Positions 20,312-30,247 of a stretch of 64,000 bases of DNA are shown here, piece by piece. Every line of letters begins with the position of its first letter. Position 1 is the stretch's first letter. Origin of the DNA: Alcaligenes faecalis (lineage in GTDB: Bacteria; Pseudomonadota; Gammaproteobacteria; Burkholderiales; Burkholderiaceae_B); the NCBI RefSeq assembly GCF_005311025.1, contig NZ_CP031747.1:2106954-2170953 (forward strand), read 5' to 3'. Below the pieces are notes generated by a model. The model ran no database searches and was not told the DNA's origin. It was given only the letters and a program-made list of their open reading frames with translations. The translations under genes were made by a program, and so were the position numbers.

Positions 20312-20340
20312 CAATAAATTGTCAAGCGGCTAATTTATTG
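20312..20340. promoter_or_regulatory. Dyad between argF and the DUF3579 gene
   Basis: CAATAAATT and AATTTATTG form a perfect 9-bp inverted repeat separated by 11 bases in the 252-base divergent intergenic region. It does not match the ARG-box consensus that I know. It could be a regulator site for either promoter or part of an AT-rich promoter. Confidence 0.35.
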
Positions 20341-20436
20341 AATCCCGGGCTTTGCGTGGCCGCGATCGGATACAATGCGTGGCGAGAAAGGAAAAGGTGC
20401 AGCATACCTGAACTGCACGATGAGCGATTAATTGTT

Positions 20437-20751
20437 ATGACAGAGCCAGTGAAGCAACTTGTAATCCATGGTGTGACCCGGCAGGATCAGCGCTTTCGTC
20501 CCAGTGATTGGGCAGAACGCTTGGCCGGTGTAATGTCCCAGTTTCGTCCCGCTGGGGCGATGGGTGGTCATCTGACTTATTCGCCCTATGTGGTGCCGCG
20601 ATTGATTGACGGCGTGCGATGTGTGGTGGTGGATGCGCGCCTGCGAGAGCTTGAACCTTTGGCCTGGAAATTCGTCTGTGGCTTTGCCGATGATAATAAT
20701 TTAAAAACCAGCGGCATTGATCCCGACAATATGGACCCTGTCGATTCCTGA
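20437..20751 (+). CDS. DUF3579 family protein
   Basis: 104 residues from the ATG at 20437; the frame is open about 100 bases upstream, but homologues begin near KQLVIHGVT. Conserved block FRPSDWAERLAGVMSQFRPAG, HLTYSPYVVP and LEPLAWKFVCGFADDNNLK. The family is restricted largely to betaproteobacteria and has no known function. A terminator follows shared with the convergent dehydrogenase gene. Confidence 0.85.
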   Translation: MTEPVKQLVIHGVTRQDQRFRPSDWAERLAGVMSQFRPAGAMGGHLTYSPYVVPRLIDGVRCVVVDARLRELEPLAWKFVCGFADDNNLKTSGIDPDNMDPVDS

Positions 20752-20770
20752 TTCAGACAGCGCATTCAAT

Positions 20771-20808
20771 AAGTCGCCACCGCGAAAACGGTAGGCGACT
20801 TGTTTTTT
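20771..20808. terminator. Terminator between DUF3579 and the dehydrogenase gene
   Basis: AAGTCGCC-ACCG and CGGT-AGGCGACTT pair with one bulged base, followed by GTTTTTT. It sits between two convergent genes. Confidence 0.8.
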
Positions 20809-21748
20809 ATACGGTAAGCGGCGTGAGCACTTTGCCGGTTTTTTGATACTGCAATACATTTTCCAGCGTCAGCGAGAGCATGGCTTCGCGTGTCTCGTGC
20901 GTTGCACTGGCCGTGTGCGGTGCCAGAACGACCTGGTTCAGATCGCGCAAGGCCTGGGGCACCTGGGGTTCATTCTCGAACACATCCAGCCCGGCAGAGC
21001 CCAGTCGTCCTTCCTGCAGGGCGGCAATCAGTGCGCTTTCATCGACCACGCTGCCGCGGGCAATATTGACCAGAATCCCTTTGGGACCCAAGGCGTTCAG
21101 CACGTCTATATTGATCAGCCCCCGTGTCTCATCGCCACCGACGGCAGCAATCACCATGATGTCTGCCCAATGGGCCAGTTCGATCAGGGAAGGCTCATAG
21201 TGCCAGGGTACATCGTGACGTGGACGGCGGTTGTGATAGCGCAGTTCCATATCAAAGCCACTGGCGCGGCGGGCAATGGTCTGGCCAATGCGTCCCAGGC
21301 CCACAATGCCCAGCTTCTTGCCGCTGACCCGTGTCCCCAGCCCGAAACCATTGGGTCTGTCCCACAGACCGGCACGCACGTAGCGATCCGATTCCGTCAC
21401 ACGGCGAGCCGCATCCAGCATCAAGGCCCAGGCCATATCGGCCACGCAATCGTTCAGAACATCAGGAGTGGTACTGACCTGAATACCGCGCTGTTTGGCG
21501 GCCTGTACGTCGATGGAGTCGTAGCCTACCCCTACGCTGCAAATCGCTTTCAAAGCGGGCAGGCGGTCCATCAAGGAAGCGGGGGTAGCAGTGACAGCGC
21601 TGGTCAGGAGTACCTGTACGCGTTCGATCTGCTGGGCAGAGAGCTGGTTCAGGTCCTGGAGGACAATGCGCTCGAAATGACGGTCGATTTCGTCAAAAGA
21701 AGGGTGCTGGGCCAAAGATGCCAGTTGCAGCACGATGGGACGTGTCAT
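20807..21748 (-). CDS. D-isomer-specific 2-hydroxyacid dehydrogenase (glyoxylate/hydroxypyruvate reductase-like)
   Basis: 313 residues. NAD(P) Rossmann motif GLGRIGQTIA, and the catalytic triad Arg (NIARGSVVDE), Glu (FENEPQVP) and His (APHTASATHE) are all present. The compact size and NIARG form fit the glyoxylate/hydroxypyruvate reductase subgroup, but a different 2-keto acid is possible. The coenzyme cannot be fixed confidently, although HNRRPR after the second beta strand suggests NADPH. Single gene, convergent with DUF3579. Confidence 0.88.
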   Translation of the reverse strand: MTRPIVLQLASLAQHPSFDEIDRHFERIVLQDLNQLSAQQIERVQVLLTSAVTATPASLMDRLPALKAICSVGVGYDSIDVQAAKQRGIQVSTTPDVLNDCVADMAWALMLDAARRVTESDRYVRAGLWDRPNGFGLGTRVSGKKLGIVGLGRIGQTIARRASGFDMELRYHNRRPRHDVPWHYEPSLIELAHWADIMVIAAVGGDETRGLINIDVLNALGPKGILVNIARGSVVDESALIAALQEGRLGSAGLDVFENEPQVPQALRDLNQVVLAPHTASATHETREAMLSLTLENVLQYQKTGKVLTPLTV

Positions 21749-21824
21749 GGGGACTCGCTAATGAAAAAGCAAATCCATAACTTAGCATGATTGGCCTGCA
21801 TGTTCAGGCAATGGTTTTGTGGCT

Positions 21825-21854
21825 AATAAAAAAGGGGTGCTAAGCACCCCCTTT
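21825..21854 (-). terminator. Terminator of rpsT
   Basis: GGGGTGCT / AGCACCCC stem followed on the minus strand by a run of six T. It lies about 50 bases after the rpsT stop. Confidence 0.85.
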
Positions 21855-21905
21855 CTAACTGGTTTTTAGGCCAGAGCCGATTAAACCATTAAAAATCTTC
21901 AGCAA

Positions 21906-22169
21906 TCAGGCCAGGGCCTTGATAGCAGCAGACAGGCGGCTCTTGTGGCGGGCAGCCTTGTTCTTGTGAATGATGTTCTTGTCGGCAACGCGATCAATAA
22001 TGCTGGTCGCTTTGCGGAATACTTCGTTAGCAGCGGTTTTGTCACCGGCTTCGATAGCCTGGCGAACGCGCTTGATAGCGGTACGCAGCATGGAACGGAT
22101 GCTGGCGTTGTGTTTGTTGCGAGCCACTGCTTGGCGGGCGCGCTTGCGTGCTTGTGCGGAATTAGCCAT
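21906..22169 (-). CDS. rpsT: 30S ribosomal protein S20
   Basis: 87 residues, basic, matching S20: [21 protein letters not shown], then [19 protein letters not shown] and [23 protein letters not shown]. It binds 16S rRNA during small-subunit assembly. It lies 56 bases downstream of murJ on the same strand and has its own terminator. Confidence 0.98.
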   Translation of the reverse strand: MANSAQARKRARQAVARNKHNASIRSMLRTAIKRVRQAIEAGDKTAANEVFRKATSIIDRVADKNIIHKNKAARHKSRLSAAIKALA

Positions 22170-22225
22170 TTTTAATAAAGCCTAAGTTTTAAAGTTTAAT
22201 CGGCAAAGACAATTATTCTAGGATA

Positions 22226-23779
22226 CTAAGCCCGCTTTGTAAAGTAAGAGGGGCGAATGCCTACGATAAACAACATGCCGAAATAGGAAATGCCGCTGGC
22301 AAGCAACACGCCGCCCAGATACAGCACACGCAGCAGGGGCGTGGCTCCCAGGCTGATCCAGTCGATATAACGGTCAGCCAGCAAGAGGACGGCGGCCAGA
22401 GCAGCCAGGGCGGGAATAATCTTCAGGAAAAAACGTAACCAGTCATGATTGGGCTGGTAAATGCCGCGCTTTCGCAGCATGACCAGCAAGGTCAGCGCAT
22501 TGACAGTGGCACCCAGGCCAATCGACAAGGCCAGCCCGGCATGGGCAAACGTGGGCACCAGTACCAGGTTAAAGAGCTGGGTAATGATCAGAACGGCAAT
22601 GGCGATGCGTACGGGAGTGCGGATATCCTGGCGGGCGTAAAAGCCGGGGGCCAGAATCTTGATGGCCAGCAGGCCCACCAGGCCAACCGAATAGGCACCG
22701 ACTGCCAATTTGGTCTGGGCAACATCAGCGGCAGCAAACGCACCGTAGTGAAACAGGGTGGCGACCAGGCCGTCGGACAGCAAGGCCATGCCCAGGGCGG
22801 CAGGCAGGCCCAGCAGCAGGACCAGGCGCAGGCCCCAGTCCAGCAAGCCGCTGTAGTTCTTGTCGTCCTTGCCGGCATGGGCGGCCGACAGCTTGGGCAG
22901 CAAGACTGTGCCCAGTGCCACACCTAGCAGGGCAGTGGGGAACTCCATCAGACGGTCGGCAAAGGACAGCCAGGTCACGCTGCCGGACTGCAGCCAAGTG
23001 GCGATATTGGTATTGATCAGCAGGGAAATCTGCGCAACAGAAACGCCCAGAATGGCGGGCAGCATCTGTTTAAGAATGCGCTGCACGATAGGGTCGCGGC
23101 GCGCTTCACCCAGTCGTAGCGAGAATCGTGGCAACAGGCCCAGACGGGCCAATGCGCTCCATTGCACCAGCAATTGGGCCAGACCGCCCACCATCACCCC
23201 AACGGCCAGGGCGTAAATGGGTGTTTCCATATGCTGGGCCAGAAACAGGCTGGCGCCAATCATGGACAGATTCAGCAGGATAGGAGTGAAAGCCGGAACC
23301 GCAAAGCGGCTCCAGGTGTTCAGTACCGCAGAGGCAAAAGCCACCAGCGACATGCAGATGATGTAGGGGAACATCATGCGCGTCATGGTGATGGCGGCAC
23401 CAAATTCGGTTTGTCGCTCGGGGGCGGTCAGGCCACTGGCCATGGCACTGACGACCCAGGGGGCCGCAACAATGCCAATGGCAGTGACCAGCATGACAGC
23501 AAAGGTCAGCAGCAGGGCGACGCGGTCCAGCAATTGCTGGACCTTGTCCTGCTCGTGCTCCTTGCGCACCTGCCCCAGGATGGGGACAAAGGCTTGTGAA
23601 AACGCTCCTTCTGCAAACAGGCGTCGCAGCAGATTGGGAATGCGAAATGCCACCCAGAAAGCGTCGGTGAGCGGGCCCGCCCCAAAGGCACGGGCAATCA
23701 GAATATCGCGTGCCAGTCCGGTGATACGAGACAGCAGCGTCAGGCCACTAATTGTGGCCGCCGAGCGAAACAAACCCAT
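22226..23779 (-). CDS. murJ: Lipid II flippase
   Basis: 517 residues with about 14 transmembrane segments, MVF/MviN family. The start MGLFRSAATISGLTLLSRITGLARDILIARAFGAG with RIPNLLRRLFAEGAFSQAFVPIL is highly characteristic, including the Arg residues lining the central cavity. It moves lipid II across the inner membrane for peptidoglycan synthesis. Located upstream of rpsT, as in many betaproteobacteria. Confidence 0.96.
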   Translation of the reverse strand: MGLFRSAATISGLTLLSRITGLARDILIARAFGAGPLTDAFWVAFRIPNLLRRLFAEGAFSQAFVPILGQVRKEHEQDKVQQLLDRVALLLTFAVMLVTAIGIVAAPWVVSAMASGLTAPERQTEFGAAITMTRMMFPYIICMSLVAFASAVLNTWSRFAVPAFTPILLNLSMIGASLFLAQHMETPIYALAVGVMVGGLAQLLVQWSALARLGLLPRFSLRLGEARRDPIVQRILKQMLPAILGVSVAQISLLINTNIATWLQSGSVTWLSFADRLMEFPTALLGVALGTVLLPKLSAAHAGKDDKNYSGLLDWGLRLVLLLGLPAALGMALLSDGLVATLFHYGAFAAADVAQTKLAVGAYSVGLVGLLAIKILAPGFYARQDIRTPVRIAIAVLIITQLFNLVLVPTFAHAGLALSIGLGATVNALTLLVMLRKRGIYQPNHDWLRFFLKIIPALAALAAVLLLADRYIDWISLGATPLLRVLYLGGVLLASGISYFGMLFIVGIRPSYFTKRA

Positions 23780-23797
23780 TGGAGCCGATACAGAAAG

Positions 23798-24562
23798 TTA
23801 TTTTGGTGCCATACGAATAGCGCCATCCAGACGGATGGTTTCGCCATTGAGCATTTCATTATTGATGATGCTCTGCACCAGTTGGGAGAAATCTTCAGGG
23901 CGACCCAGGCGCGATGGGAAAGGAATGCTGGCCGCCAGGGAGTCCTGAACTTCCTGAGGCATGGCAAACATCATGGGGGTGCCGAAGATGCCGGGAGCAA
24001 TCGTCATGACACGGATGCCGGTCTGGGCCAGGTCGCGGGCCAGAGGCAGGGTCAAACCGACCACACCGGCTTTGGAAGCACCGTAAGCGGCTTGGCCAAT
24101 CTGGCCATCATAGGCGGCTACCGAAGCGGTGTTGATCAGCACGCCACGCTCGCCCGAGGCTTCGGGGGTGTTGCTGCCCATGGCCGCAGCGGCCAGGCGG
24201 CACATATTGAAGGTGCCGACCAGGTTGATCATGACGGTTTTCTGGAACAGGTCCAGCGTGTGCGGGCCATTGCGTCCTACCGTGCGCGAGGCGGGAGCCA
24301 CGCCGGCACAGTTGATCAGTCCGAACAGGGGGCGGGCGCTGTCCTGGCAAGCCAGATCCACGACGGCCTGGGCATCTTGCTCGGAAGTAACATCACAGCG
24401 CTGATAAAGTTGGCCCAGCTCTTTGGCCAGAGCCTCACCGGCCTCGTCCTGAATATCGGCGATCACCACGCGGGCGCCGTTTTCAACCAGCATACGTACG
24501 GTGCCTGCGCCCAGACCCGATGCGCCGCCGGTGACAATAAAAGTCTTGTTATTGATTTGCAT
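23798..24562 (-). CDS. SDR-family 3-hydroxyacyl-CoA dehydrogenase (HSD10-like)
   Basis: 254 residues. NAD-binding TGGASGLG at the N-terminus, NCAGVAP in place of NNAG, and the catalytic Ser-Tyr-Lys in NTASVAAYDGQIGQAAYGASKAG. The overall match, with PGIFGTPMM and PFPSRLGRPEDFSQLV, is to type-2 3-hydroxyacyl-CoA dehydrogenases, which act in fatty acid or branched-chain acyl-CoA oxidation. It is followed by murJ after 18 bases on the same strand and preceded by the adk terminator. Confidence 0.85.
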   Translation of the reverse strand: MQINNKTFIVTGGASGLGAGTVRMLVENGARVVIADIQDEAGEALAKELGQLYQRCDVTSEQDAQAVVDLACQDSARPLFGLINCAGVAPASRTVGRNGPHTLDLFQKTVMINLVGTFNMCRLAAAAMGSNTPEASGERGVLINTASVAAYDGQIGQAAYGASKAGVVGLTLPLARDLAQTGIRVMTIAPGIFGTPMMFAMPQEVQDSLAASIPFPSRLGRPEDFSQLVQSIINNEMLNGETIRLDGAIRMAPK

Positions 24563-24585
24563 GAGCTTGTCTCCCTTGGATAATA

Positions 24586-24612
24586 AACAACCGGCCCTTT
24601 TGGGGCCGGCTG
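24586..24612 (-). terminator. Terminator of adk
   Basis: On the minus strand GCCGGCCCC-aaaa-GGGCCGGT is followed by TGTTTATTAT. It lies between adk and the SDR gene. Confidence 0.7.
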
Positions 24613-24625
24613 AATCTTGACTTAC

Positions 24626-25384
<759 letters not shown>

Positions 25385-26149
25385 TTATAACCGATTTGCG
25401 AAGTGAGCGCGTACTCTTTCCAGGTCTTGTTCGGTGTCTACCCCGGCTGCAGGAATCTCCTGAAGGCGGTGAACCATAATCTGGAAGCCGTTTTCCATGG
25501 CTCGCAGTTGCTCCAGAGACTCGAAGTGTTCCAGTGGCCCACGAGGTAGCTGGGCGTACTGCTGCAGGAAGCGATTTCGGTAGGCATAAAGGCCAATATG
25601 GTGCAATGCGGGAAGCCCGTCGGCCAGTACCTGTTCGCCACCGGCCAGCGCGTCGCGGGCCCAGGGCATGGGAGCGCGGGAAAAGTACAGGGCGCGGCCT
25701 TGCAGGTCGCAAACCACTTTGACGGCATTGGGGTTAAAGAGTGTCTCGGCGTTCTTGATGGGCGCGGCCAGCGTGGCAATGTCGGCCTGTTCGCTGCGTG
25801 CCAGCAGCTCGGCGGCGGCATTGATGTGTTCGGGCTGAATCAGGGGCTCGTCACCTTGCACATTGACCACGATCTCGTCCTCGGACAGCTCCAGCAGGCG
25901 AGCGGCCTGGGCCAGACGGTCAGTGCCGGTCGGGTGTTCTGCATCGGTCAGCAAGGCATTGAAACCATGCGCCCGGACAGCCTCCAGCACTTGCGGTGAG
26001 TCCGTCGCCACCCAGACCTGACGCGCCCCGCTTTGCGCGGCTTGTTGAGCGCAACGCACGATCATGGGTTGGCCTGCAATGTCGGCCAGCGGTTTGTTCG
26101 GTAGACGGGTTGAACCCAGGCGGGCAGGGATGATGACGGAAAAAGTCAT
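25385..26149 (-). CDS. kdsB: 3-deoxy-manno-octulosonate cytidylyltransferase
   Basis: 254 residues. Nucleotidyltransferase start IIPARLGSTRLPNKPLADI, VNVQGDEPLI (metal-binding Asp) and HIGLYAYR are typical KdsB. It activates Kdo as CMP-Kdo for lipid A core assembly. Separated by one base from the Trm112-like gene, it belongs to the envelope cluster exbB-exbD-lpxK-Trm112-kdsB. Confidence 0.97.
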   Translation of the reverse strand: MTFSVIIPARLGSTRLPNKPLADIAGQPMIVRCAQQAAQSGARQVWVATDSPQVLEAVRAHGFNALLTDAEHPTGTDRLAQAARLLELSEDEIVVNVQGDEPLIQPEHINAAAELLARSEQADIATLAAPIKNAETLFNPNAVKVVCDLQGRALYFSRAPMPWARDALAGGEQVLADGLPALHHIGLYAYRNRFLQQYAQLPRGPLEHFESLEQLRAMENGFQIMVHRLQEIPAAGVDTEQDLERVRAHFANRL

Positions 26150-26150
26150 A

Positions 26151-26336
26151 TCAGTTGCTGGAAGGTTCCTGCGCGTCCAGTTGACGTGCTTCGTTGATCA
26201 GCATGGTAGGGATGCCGTCCACAATGGGGAAGGCCAGTTTGTCGGCCTTGCAGACCAATTCTTGCTGTTCGCGGTCGTGGCGCAGCGGGCCTTTGCACAA
26301 GGGGCAGACCAGCACTTCGAGTAGGCGAGCTTCCAT
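26151..26336 (-). CDS. Trm112 family protein
   Basis: 61 residues, beginning [21 protein letters not shown], with a C-x-x-C pair and a third Cys ([12 protein letters not shown]), then VDGIPTMLI. This is the YcaR-like Trm112 small zinc-ribbon-type protein that in many proteobacteria lies between lpxK and kdsB. Function in bacteria is uncertain; eukaryotic Trm112 activates methyltransferases. It overlaps the lpxK stop by one base. Confidence 0.9.
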   Translation of the reverse strand: MEARLLEVLVCPLCKGPLRHDREQQELVCKADKLAFPIVDGIPTMLINEARQLDAQEPSSN

Positions 26337-27415
26337 TATTGAACTCCGGGTAATGTGGGTAAGGTTGAGCGCCGTTCGCGCAGCAGGCTATCCAGTTCAG
26401 CAATCCAGTCCGGGCGTGAAAACACGGGCTGGACATCCACAACCCACAGACGTGGGTCGTTCAGGTGCTGGCATTTTACGGCGTCTTTACGGGTAATGAG
26501 TATCGGCCCCTCATGCAGGGCCTGAAAGTCCTGAGCTTGCAAGGCGGCATGGTCGGGCAGGGGGAAAGTCTGGCTCAGATGCAGACCACAAGCGCGCAGC
26601 ATCGTGAAAAAACGGGCGGGCTGGCCAATGGCGGCCAGCGCCTGCAGTTCTTGCTGGCCGTATTCCTGATACCAGTCCGACCAGCTTAGGCGACGGCCCG
26701 AACTCAGGTGTTCCAGCTGATAAGGACGCAGGCTCATGCTCAGGGCGCGGCCAGGCTCGGCGGGTTGAGGGGTGGAAGGCGGCGTTTGGTCGGCCACAAT
26801 CTGGCTGATCAGCCAGTCCACGCGACGCAGGCGTTCGGGGCTTTCACGCAATGGTCCCGCTGGCAGCAGCAAGCCATTTCCCACACCGCGAGCATCCTGT
26901 ACCACGACTTCCATATCGCGTTGCAAGGCCAGATGTTGAAGGCCGTCATCCGAAATAATCAGGTCGACTGCCGGAAATTTCTCGAGCAAAGCCTGGGCCG
27001 CCAGCGCACGGCGAGGGTGAACGGCGATGGGGGCCCGGGTTTGGGCGGCAATCAGGGCGGGTTCATCGCCAAATTGTTCGGCGGCTAATTGGCCCTGGCC
27101 TACGCGCGGGCTGGGGCCGATCTCTACCCCGTAACCTCGGCTGACAATGCCGGGTGTCCATCCCAGGGCGCGCAACTGCTCGGTCAGAGCCAGGACGACG
27201 GGGGTTTTGCCTGCGCCACCCACGATGATATTGCCCACCACGATCACCGGCACCGGGCTGCGGTAGGATGCGGCGGGATCTTGCTCGTAGCGTTGCTGCT
27301 TGCGCTGTACGAAGAGCGCAGCCAGCGCTGAAAGCGGGCGCATTACAAGGCTGAACCAGCCTTTTTTCTGCCACTGCTGGTGAAGCCAATGAGTCAGGCG
27401 GACGCGCACGCTCAT
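26336..27415 (-). CDS. lpxK: Tetraacyldisaccharide 4'-kinase
   Basis: 359 residues. An N-terminal hydrophobic region ([15 protein letters not shown]) for membrane attachment, Walker A-like [19 protein letters not shown] near residue 60, and the conserved [15 protein letters not shown]. It phosphorylates the 4'-position of the lipid A disaccharide precursor. Its start overlaps exbD by four bases. Confidence 0.96.
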   Translation of the reverse strand: MSVRVRLTHWLHQQWQKKGWFSLVMRPLSALAALFVQRKQQRYEQDPAASYRSPVPVIVVGNIIVGGAGKTPVVLALTEQLRALGWTPGIVSRGYGVEIGPSPRVGQGQLAAEQFGDEPALIAAQTRAPIAVHPRRALAAQALLEKFPAVDLIISDDGLQHLALQRDMEVVVQDARGVGNGLLLPAGPLRESPERLRRVDWLISQIVADQTPPSTPQPAEPGRALSMSLRPYQLEHLSSGRRLSWSDWYQEYGQQELQALAAIGQPARFFTMLRACGLHLSQTFPLPDHAALQAQDFQALHEGPILITRKDAVKCQHLNDPRLWVVDVQPVFSRPDWIAELDSLLRERRSTLPTLPGVQ

Positions 27416-27816
27416 GGGGCCTGGGTTGCAAAGTGAATGCGATGAATGCCAACCTGACGGGCGGCCTCCATAGCCTGTACCACCGCGAAGTGGGGGGCTT
27501 GGGCATCGGCCAGAATCAGCAGGCTGCTGTTTTCGTCAGTCTTTTCGCTCGACAAGGCTTGGCTAAGGGGAGAGCTACTGCTGGCATCCAGCCACATGCC
27601 GTTCAAGGCGTAGCGCCCGTCCTGGCTGATAGCCAGTAACAGTTCCGTGGTTTGTGCGGCCTGGGCCTGAGCCTGGGGCAAGGAAACATCCAACTGGCGA
27701 TAGCGCACGAAGGTGCTGCTGGCAGCCAGGAAAATCAGCACCACCAGCAAAACATCTATCAAGGGCACCAGATTCAGTTCCAGCGTGTCCTGGTCTTGGG
27801 CTCGGCGAAAGCGCAT
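27412..27816 (-). CDS. exbD: ExbD/TolR-type biopolymer transport protein
   Basis: 134 residues with one transmembrane helix (about 15-35, LVPLIDVLLVVLIFLAASST) carrying the conserved Asp that takes part in proton flow. The periplasmic part is short. It pairs with the adjacent ExbB-like protein to energise an outer-membrane process through TonB or a similar partner. It overlaps exbB by one base and lpxK by four. No tonB gene is nearby. Confidence 0.9.
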   Translation of the reverse strand: MRFRRAQDQDTLELNLVPLIDVLLVVLIFLAASSTFVRYRQLDVSLPQAQAQAAQTTELLLAISQDGRYALNGMWLDASSSSPLSQALSSEKTDENSSLLILADAQAPHFAVVQAMEAARQVGIHRIHFATQAP

Positions 27817-28421
27817 CAGACGGCCCTCTGAGCCAACAGACGATCCAGCGCACTCGCTTCCGTTTCCAGGCAGTGAAGCAGATAGTCGGCACGGCTGCGA
27901 AAATAGCGGTGAAAGATCATGGCCGGGACGGCAATCAGAATCCCCAGGGCGGTGTTGTACAGGGCCACGGAAATGCCACGGGCAATCAGGCTGGGGTCGC
28001 CACCGGCGGGGTCGTAGGCGGCAAAAATGTCGATCATGCCAATAACCGTACCAAACAGGCCCAGCAAAGGGGCGATCACGGCAATGGTGCCCAGTGCCGG
28101 AATGTACTTGTTCAATTGGTAGCTGATGTCTTTGCCTTCTGCTTCGACCGCAGACTCACGCACGGCGGAAGTTTGGTGGCGGTTTTTCAGTACGGTGGCT
28201 AATACTCGACCCAGAGGGGAGTTATCGTACAGGCGGGGCAGGGACTCGTCCTGAATCCGGTTCTGGGCCGTCAGCTCGCTGATCTGGCGTGCCAGTCCGG
28301 CCGGTAGAATTCGTTTACTGCGCAGGGCTAAAAGACGCTCCAGGATCAAACCCAGGGCAAGAATGGAGCAGGCCAGCAGGAACCAGACAGGCCAGCCAGC
28401 GGCATGGATCAAAGTAAGCAC
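27816..28421 (-). CDS. exbB: ExbB/TolQ/MotA-type proton channel protein
   Basis: 201 residues, three membrane segments: residues about 10-30 (VWFLLACSILALGLILERLLAL), then about 110-135 (LGTIAVIAPLLGLFGTVIGMIDIF) and about 155-175 (GISVALYNTALGILIAVPAMI), all typical of ExbB. It forms the pentameric part of the proton-driven motor with ExbD. It is the first gene of the lipid A cluster. Confidence 0.92.
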   Translation of the reverse strand: MLTLIHAAGWPVWFLLACSILALGLILERLLALRSKRILPAGLARQISELTAQNRIQDESLPRLYDNSPLGRVLATVLKNRHQTSAVRESAVEAEGKDISYQLNKYIPALGTIAVIAPLLGLFGTVIGMIDIFAAYDPAGGDPSLIARGISVALYNTALGILIAVPAMIFHRYFRSRADYLLHCLETEASALDRLLAQRAV

Positions 28422-28846
28422 GAGTCTATTATCCGGTCACGAAATAAATCAGCGCTTATTGTAGAGCCCCTGTCCGCATTGCGGGAATGTTCCGGCGCGA
28501 GCGCGGTACACTTTGCGGTCTTTTCCCACAAAGCACGGCCAAACCCCTGATGTATTTGAAGTAATAGGTGTAGTGCTAAAACTATCCACAAAAACTGTGG
28601 ATAATTCTGTGTATAAAACATCCCATAGTGGCTCGGGCGGTGGTTTAGAGGTTCTCTGGCTAATTTTCGACCATCTTGGTGTTTTTATAAATAGTCTTTA
28701 ATTTCAATGGCTTATCCGGTTTCGATAAAGTGCTGCATCAGGTGTTCAACGGAAGCCATTGTCTTGGCGTCTATTTGACAAAAGCATGACAGTTGTGGAT
28801 ACGGAACGGTGGAAAACTCGTTCGGGGCGAGTCAAAAACAAAGAAT
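28422..28846. other. Divergent intergenic region exbB-xseA
   Basis: 425 bases with no gene that I can support. It must hold the promoters of exbB (minus) and xseA (plus). The notable content is the DnaA-box-like dyad at 28582-28604 and a third similar box at 28794-28802. Confidence 0.6.
28582..28604. promoter_or_regulatory. DnaA-box-like dyad
   Basis: CTATCCACA (28582-28590) and TGTGGATAA (28596-28604) face each other across five bases. The second is a perfect DnaA box (TTATCCACA on the minus strand) and the first differs at one base. A third near-match, TGTGGATAC, is at 28794-28802. Confidence 0.5.
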
Positions 28847-30193
28847 ATGATGCATTATCAAGAATCTAGAGTACCTGCGGTATGGACCGTGGCACAGTTG
28901 AATCGCCGTGTCAGCCAGTTGCTGGACGAGCACATGCCCGTCGTTTGGGTCAGTGGTGAGGTGTCGAACTTTACCCAGGCCGCTTCGGGGCATTGGTACT
29001 TTTCCATCAAGGACGATAAGGCCGCGGTTCGTGCCGTCATGTTTCGGGGGCGTGCCCAGGCCGTCGGCTTTGTGCCGCGTGCGGGCGAGCGCTTCGAGTT
29101 TCGCTGCTCGGTTACCTTGTACGAGGCACGCGGGGACTTCCAGGTTCAGGTGGAAGGCATGCGCCGCGCCGGGCTGGGGGATTTGCACGAAGCCTTTTTG
29201 CGGCTGAAAGGGCAGTTGCAAAGCGAAGGTTTGTTCGATCCCGAGCGCAAACGCCCCATCGCCACCTTGCCGCGCAGCATAGGTATTATCACTTCCCTGG
29301 CAGCCGCGGCCTTGCGGGATGTCCTGACAGCGATGGAGCGTCGTGCTCCGCACGTGCGCATCATTATTTATCCTGCTCCGGTTCAAGGAGCAGAAGCACC
29401 GCCGCGATTGCGGCAAGCTCTGGAAACGGCGATTGAGCGGGCCGAGGTTGATACGCTCTTGCTGGTGCGTGGGGGCGGAAGTCTGGAAGATCTCTGGGCT
29501 TTTAACGACGAAGGTCTGGCGCGTCTGATCGCGTCCAGTCCTATCCCTATTATTAGTGGGGTGGGGCACGAGACAGACTTCACCATTGCTGATTTTGTAG
29601 CTGACTTGCGCGCACCCACGCCAACCGCCGCCGCCGAACTGGCCTGTCTGGGGCGCGATCAGTTACTGGAACAGGTGTTTGCGCGCATGGGCGCGTTGAG
29701 CCACGGTGTGCAGCGTCATCTGGACCGGGCCTCTCTGCGTCTGGATCGGGCGGTAGCCAAATTGGTCTCTCCGCATCAACGCCTGGCCCAGCAGCAGCAA
29801 CGTCTGGATCATCTCACCCAAAGACTGCAACGTGTGGCTCGCAGCGTCCCCGATACTGCTGCGTTGCGCCTGACTACCTTGAGGGCGCGTTTGGAGCGCA
29901 GCATTCCTCAGCTGACGTCAAGACAGCAAAATCTGAATATGCTTTTCCAACGGCTGGAAAAAGGTCTGGATCATGCGCTGGTTTTGCGTCGCCAGCGCCT
30001 GGCCGCGGCCCAGCAAACGCTGCAAGCCTTGTCCCCGCGCCTTATCATCAATCGTGGATATGCCATAGTCAGGGATAGCGAGGGGAAAGTTGTAAAAAAT
30101 GCGTTAGACTTAAAGATTGGTGAACGACTCGATGTCGAGTTGAGTCGCGGTCATGTGTCGGTGGATGTGGTGCGCACGCACGATCTGCTCTAG
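28847..30193 (+). CDS. xseA: Exodeoxyribonuclease VII large subunit
   Basis: 448 residues from the ATG at 28847 (a second ATG follows directly). N-terminal OB fold (VWVSGEVSNFTQAASGHWYFSIKD), then the catalytic domain with GIITSLAAAALRD, RGGGSLEDLWAFNDE and SGVGHETDFTIADFVADLRAPTPTAAAE, and a long coiled-coil C-terminus (residues about 290-400). With XseB it degrades single-stranded DNA. Ribosome binding is weak. xseB is not next to it. Confidence 0.96.
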   Translation: MMHYQESRVPAVWTVAQLNRRVSQLLDEHMPVVWVSGEVSNFTQAASGHWYFSIKDDKAAVRAVMFRGRAQAVGFVPRAGERFEFRCSVTLYEARGDFQVQVEGMRRAGLGDLHEAFLRLKGQLQSEGLFDPERKRPIATLPRSIGIITSLAAAALRDVLTAMERRAPHVRIIIYPAPVQGAEAPPRLRQALETAIERAEVDTLLLVRGGGSLEDLWAFNDEGLARLIASSPIPIISGVGHETDFTIADFVADLRAPTPTAAAELACLGRDQLLEQVFARMGALSHGVQRHLDRASLRLDRAVAKLVSPHQRLAQQQQRLDHLTQRLQRVARSVPDTAALRLTTLRARLERSIPQLTSRQQNLNMLFQRLEKGLDHALVLRRQRLAAAQQTLQALSPRLIINRGYAIVRDSEGKVVKNALDLKIGERLDVELSRGHVSVDVVRTHDLL

Positions 30194-30247
30194 GCTGCGT
30201 CGTCCTTGTTGGATACCAAACACGGTTTTTTTTTAGAAGGAATTGAA

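Noticed and set aside
28582-28604. Chromosomal replication origin
   Set aside because: Only one perfect DnaA box, no AT-rich unwinding element next to it, and no dnaA, dnaN, gyrB or parAB genes in the neighbourhood.
28513-28701. A 62-codon plus-strand frame between exbB and xseA
   Set aside because: It runs through the DnaA-box dyad, lacks a ribosome binding site and resembles no family.
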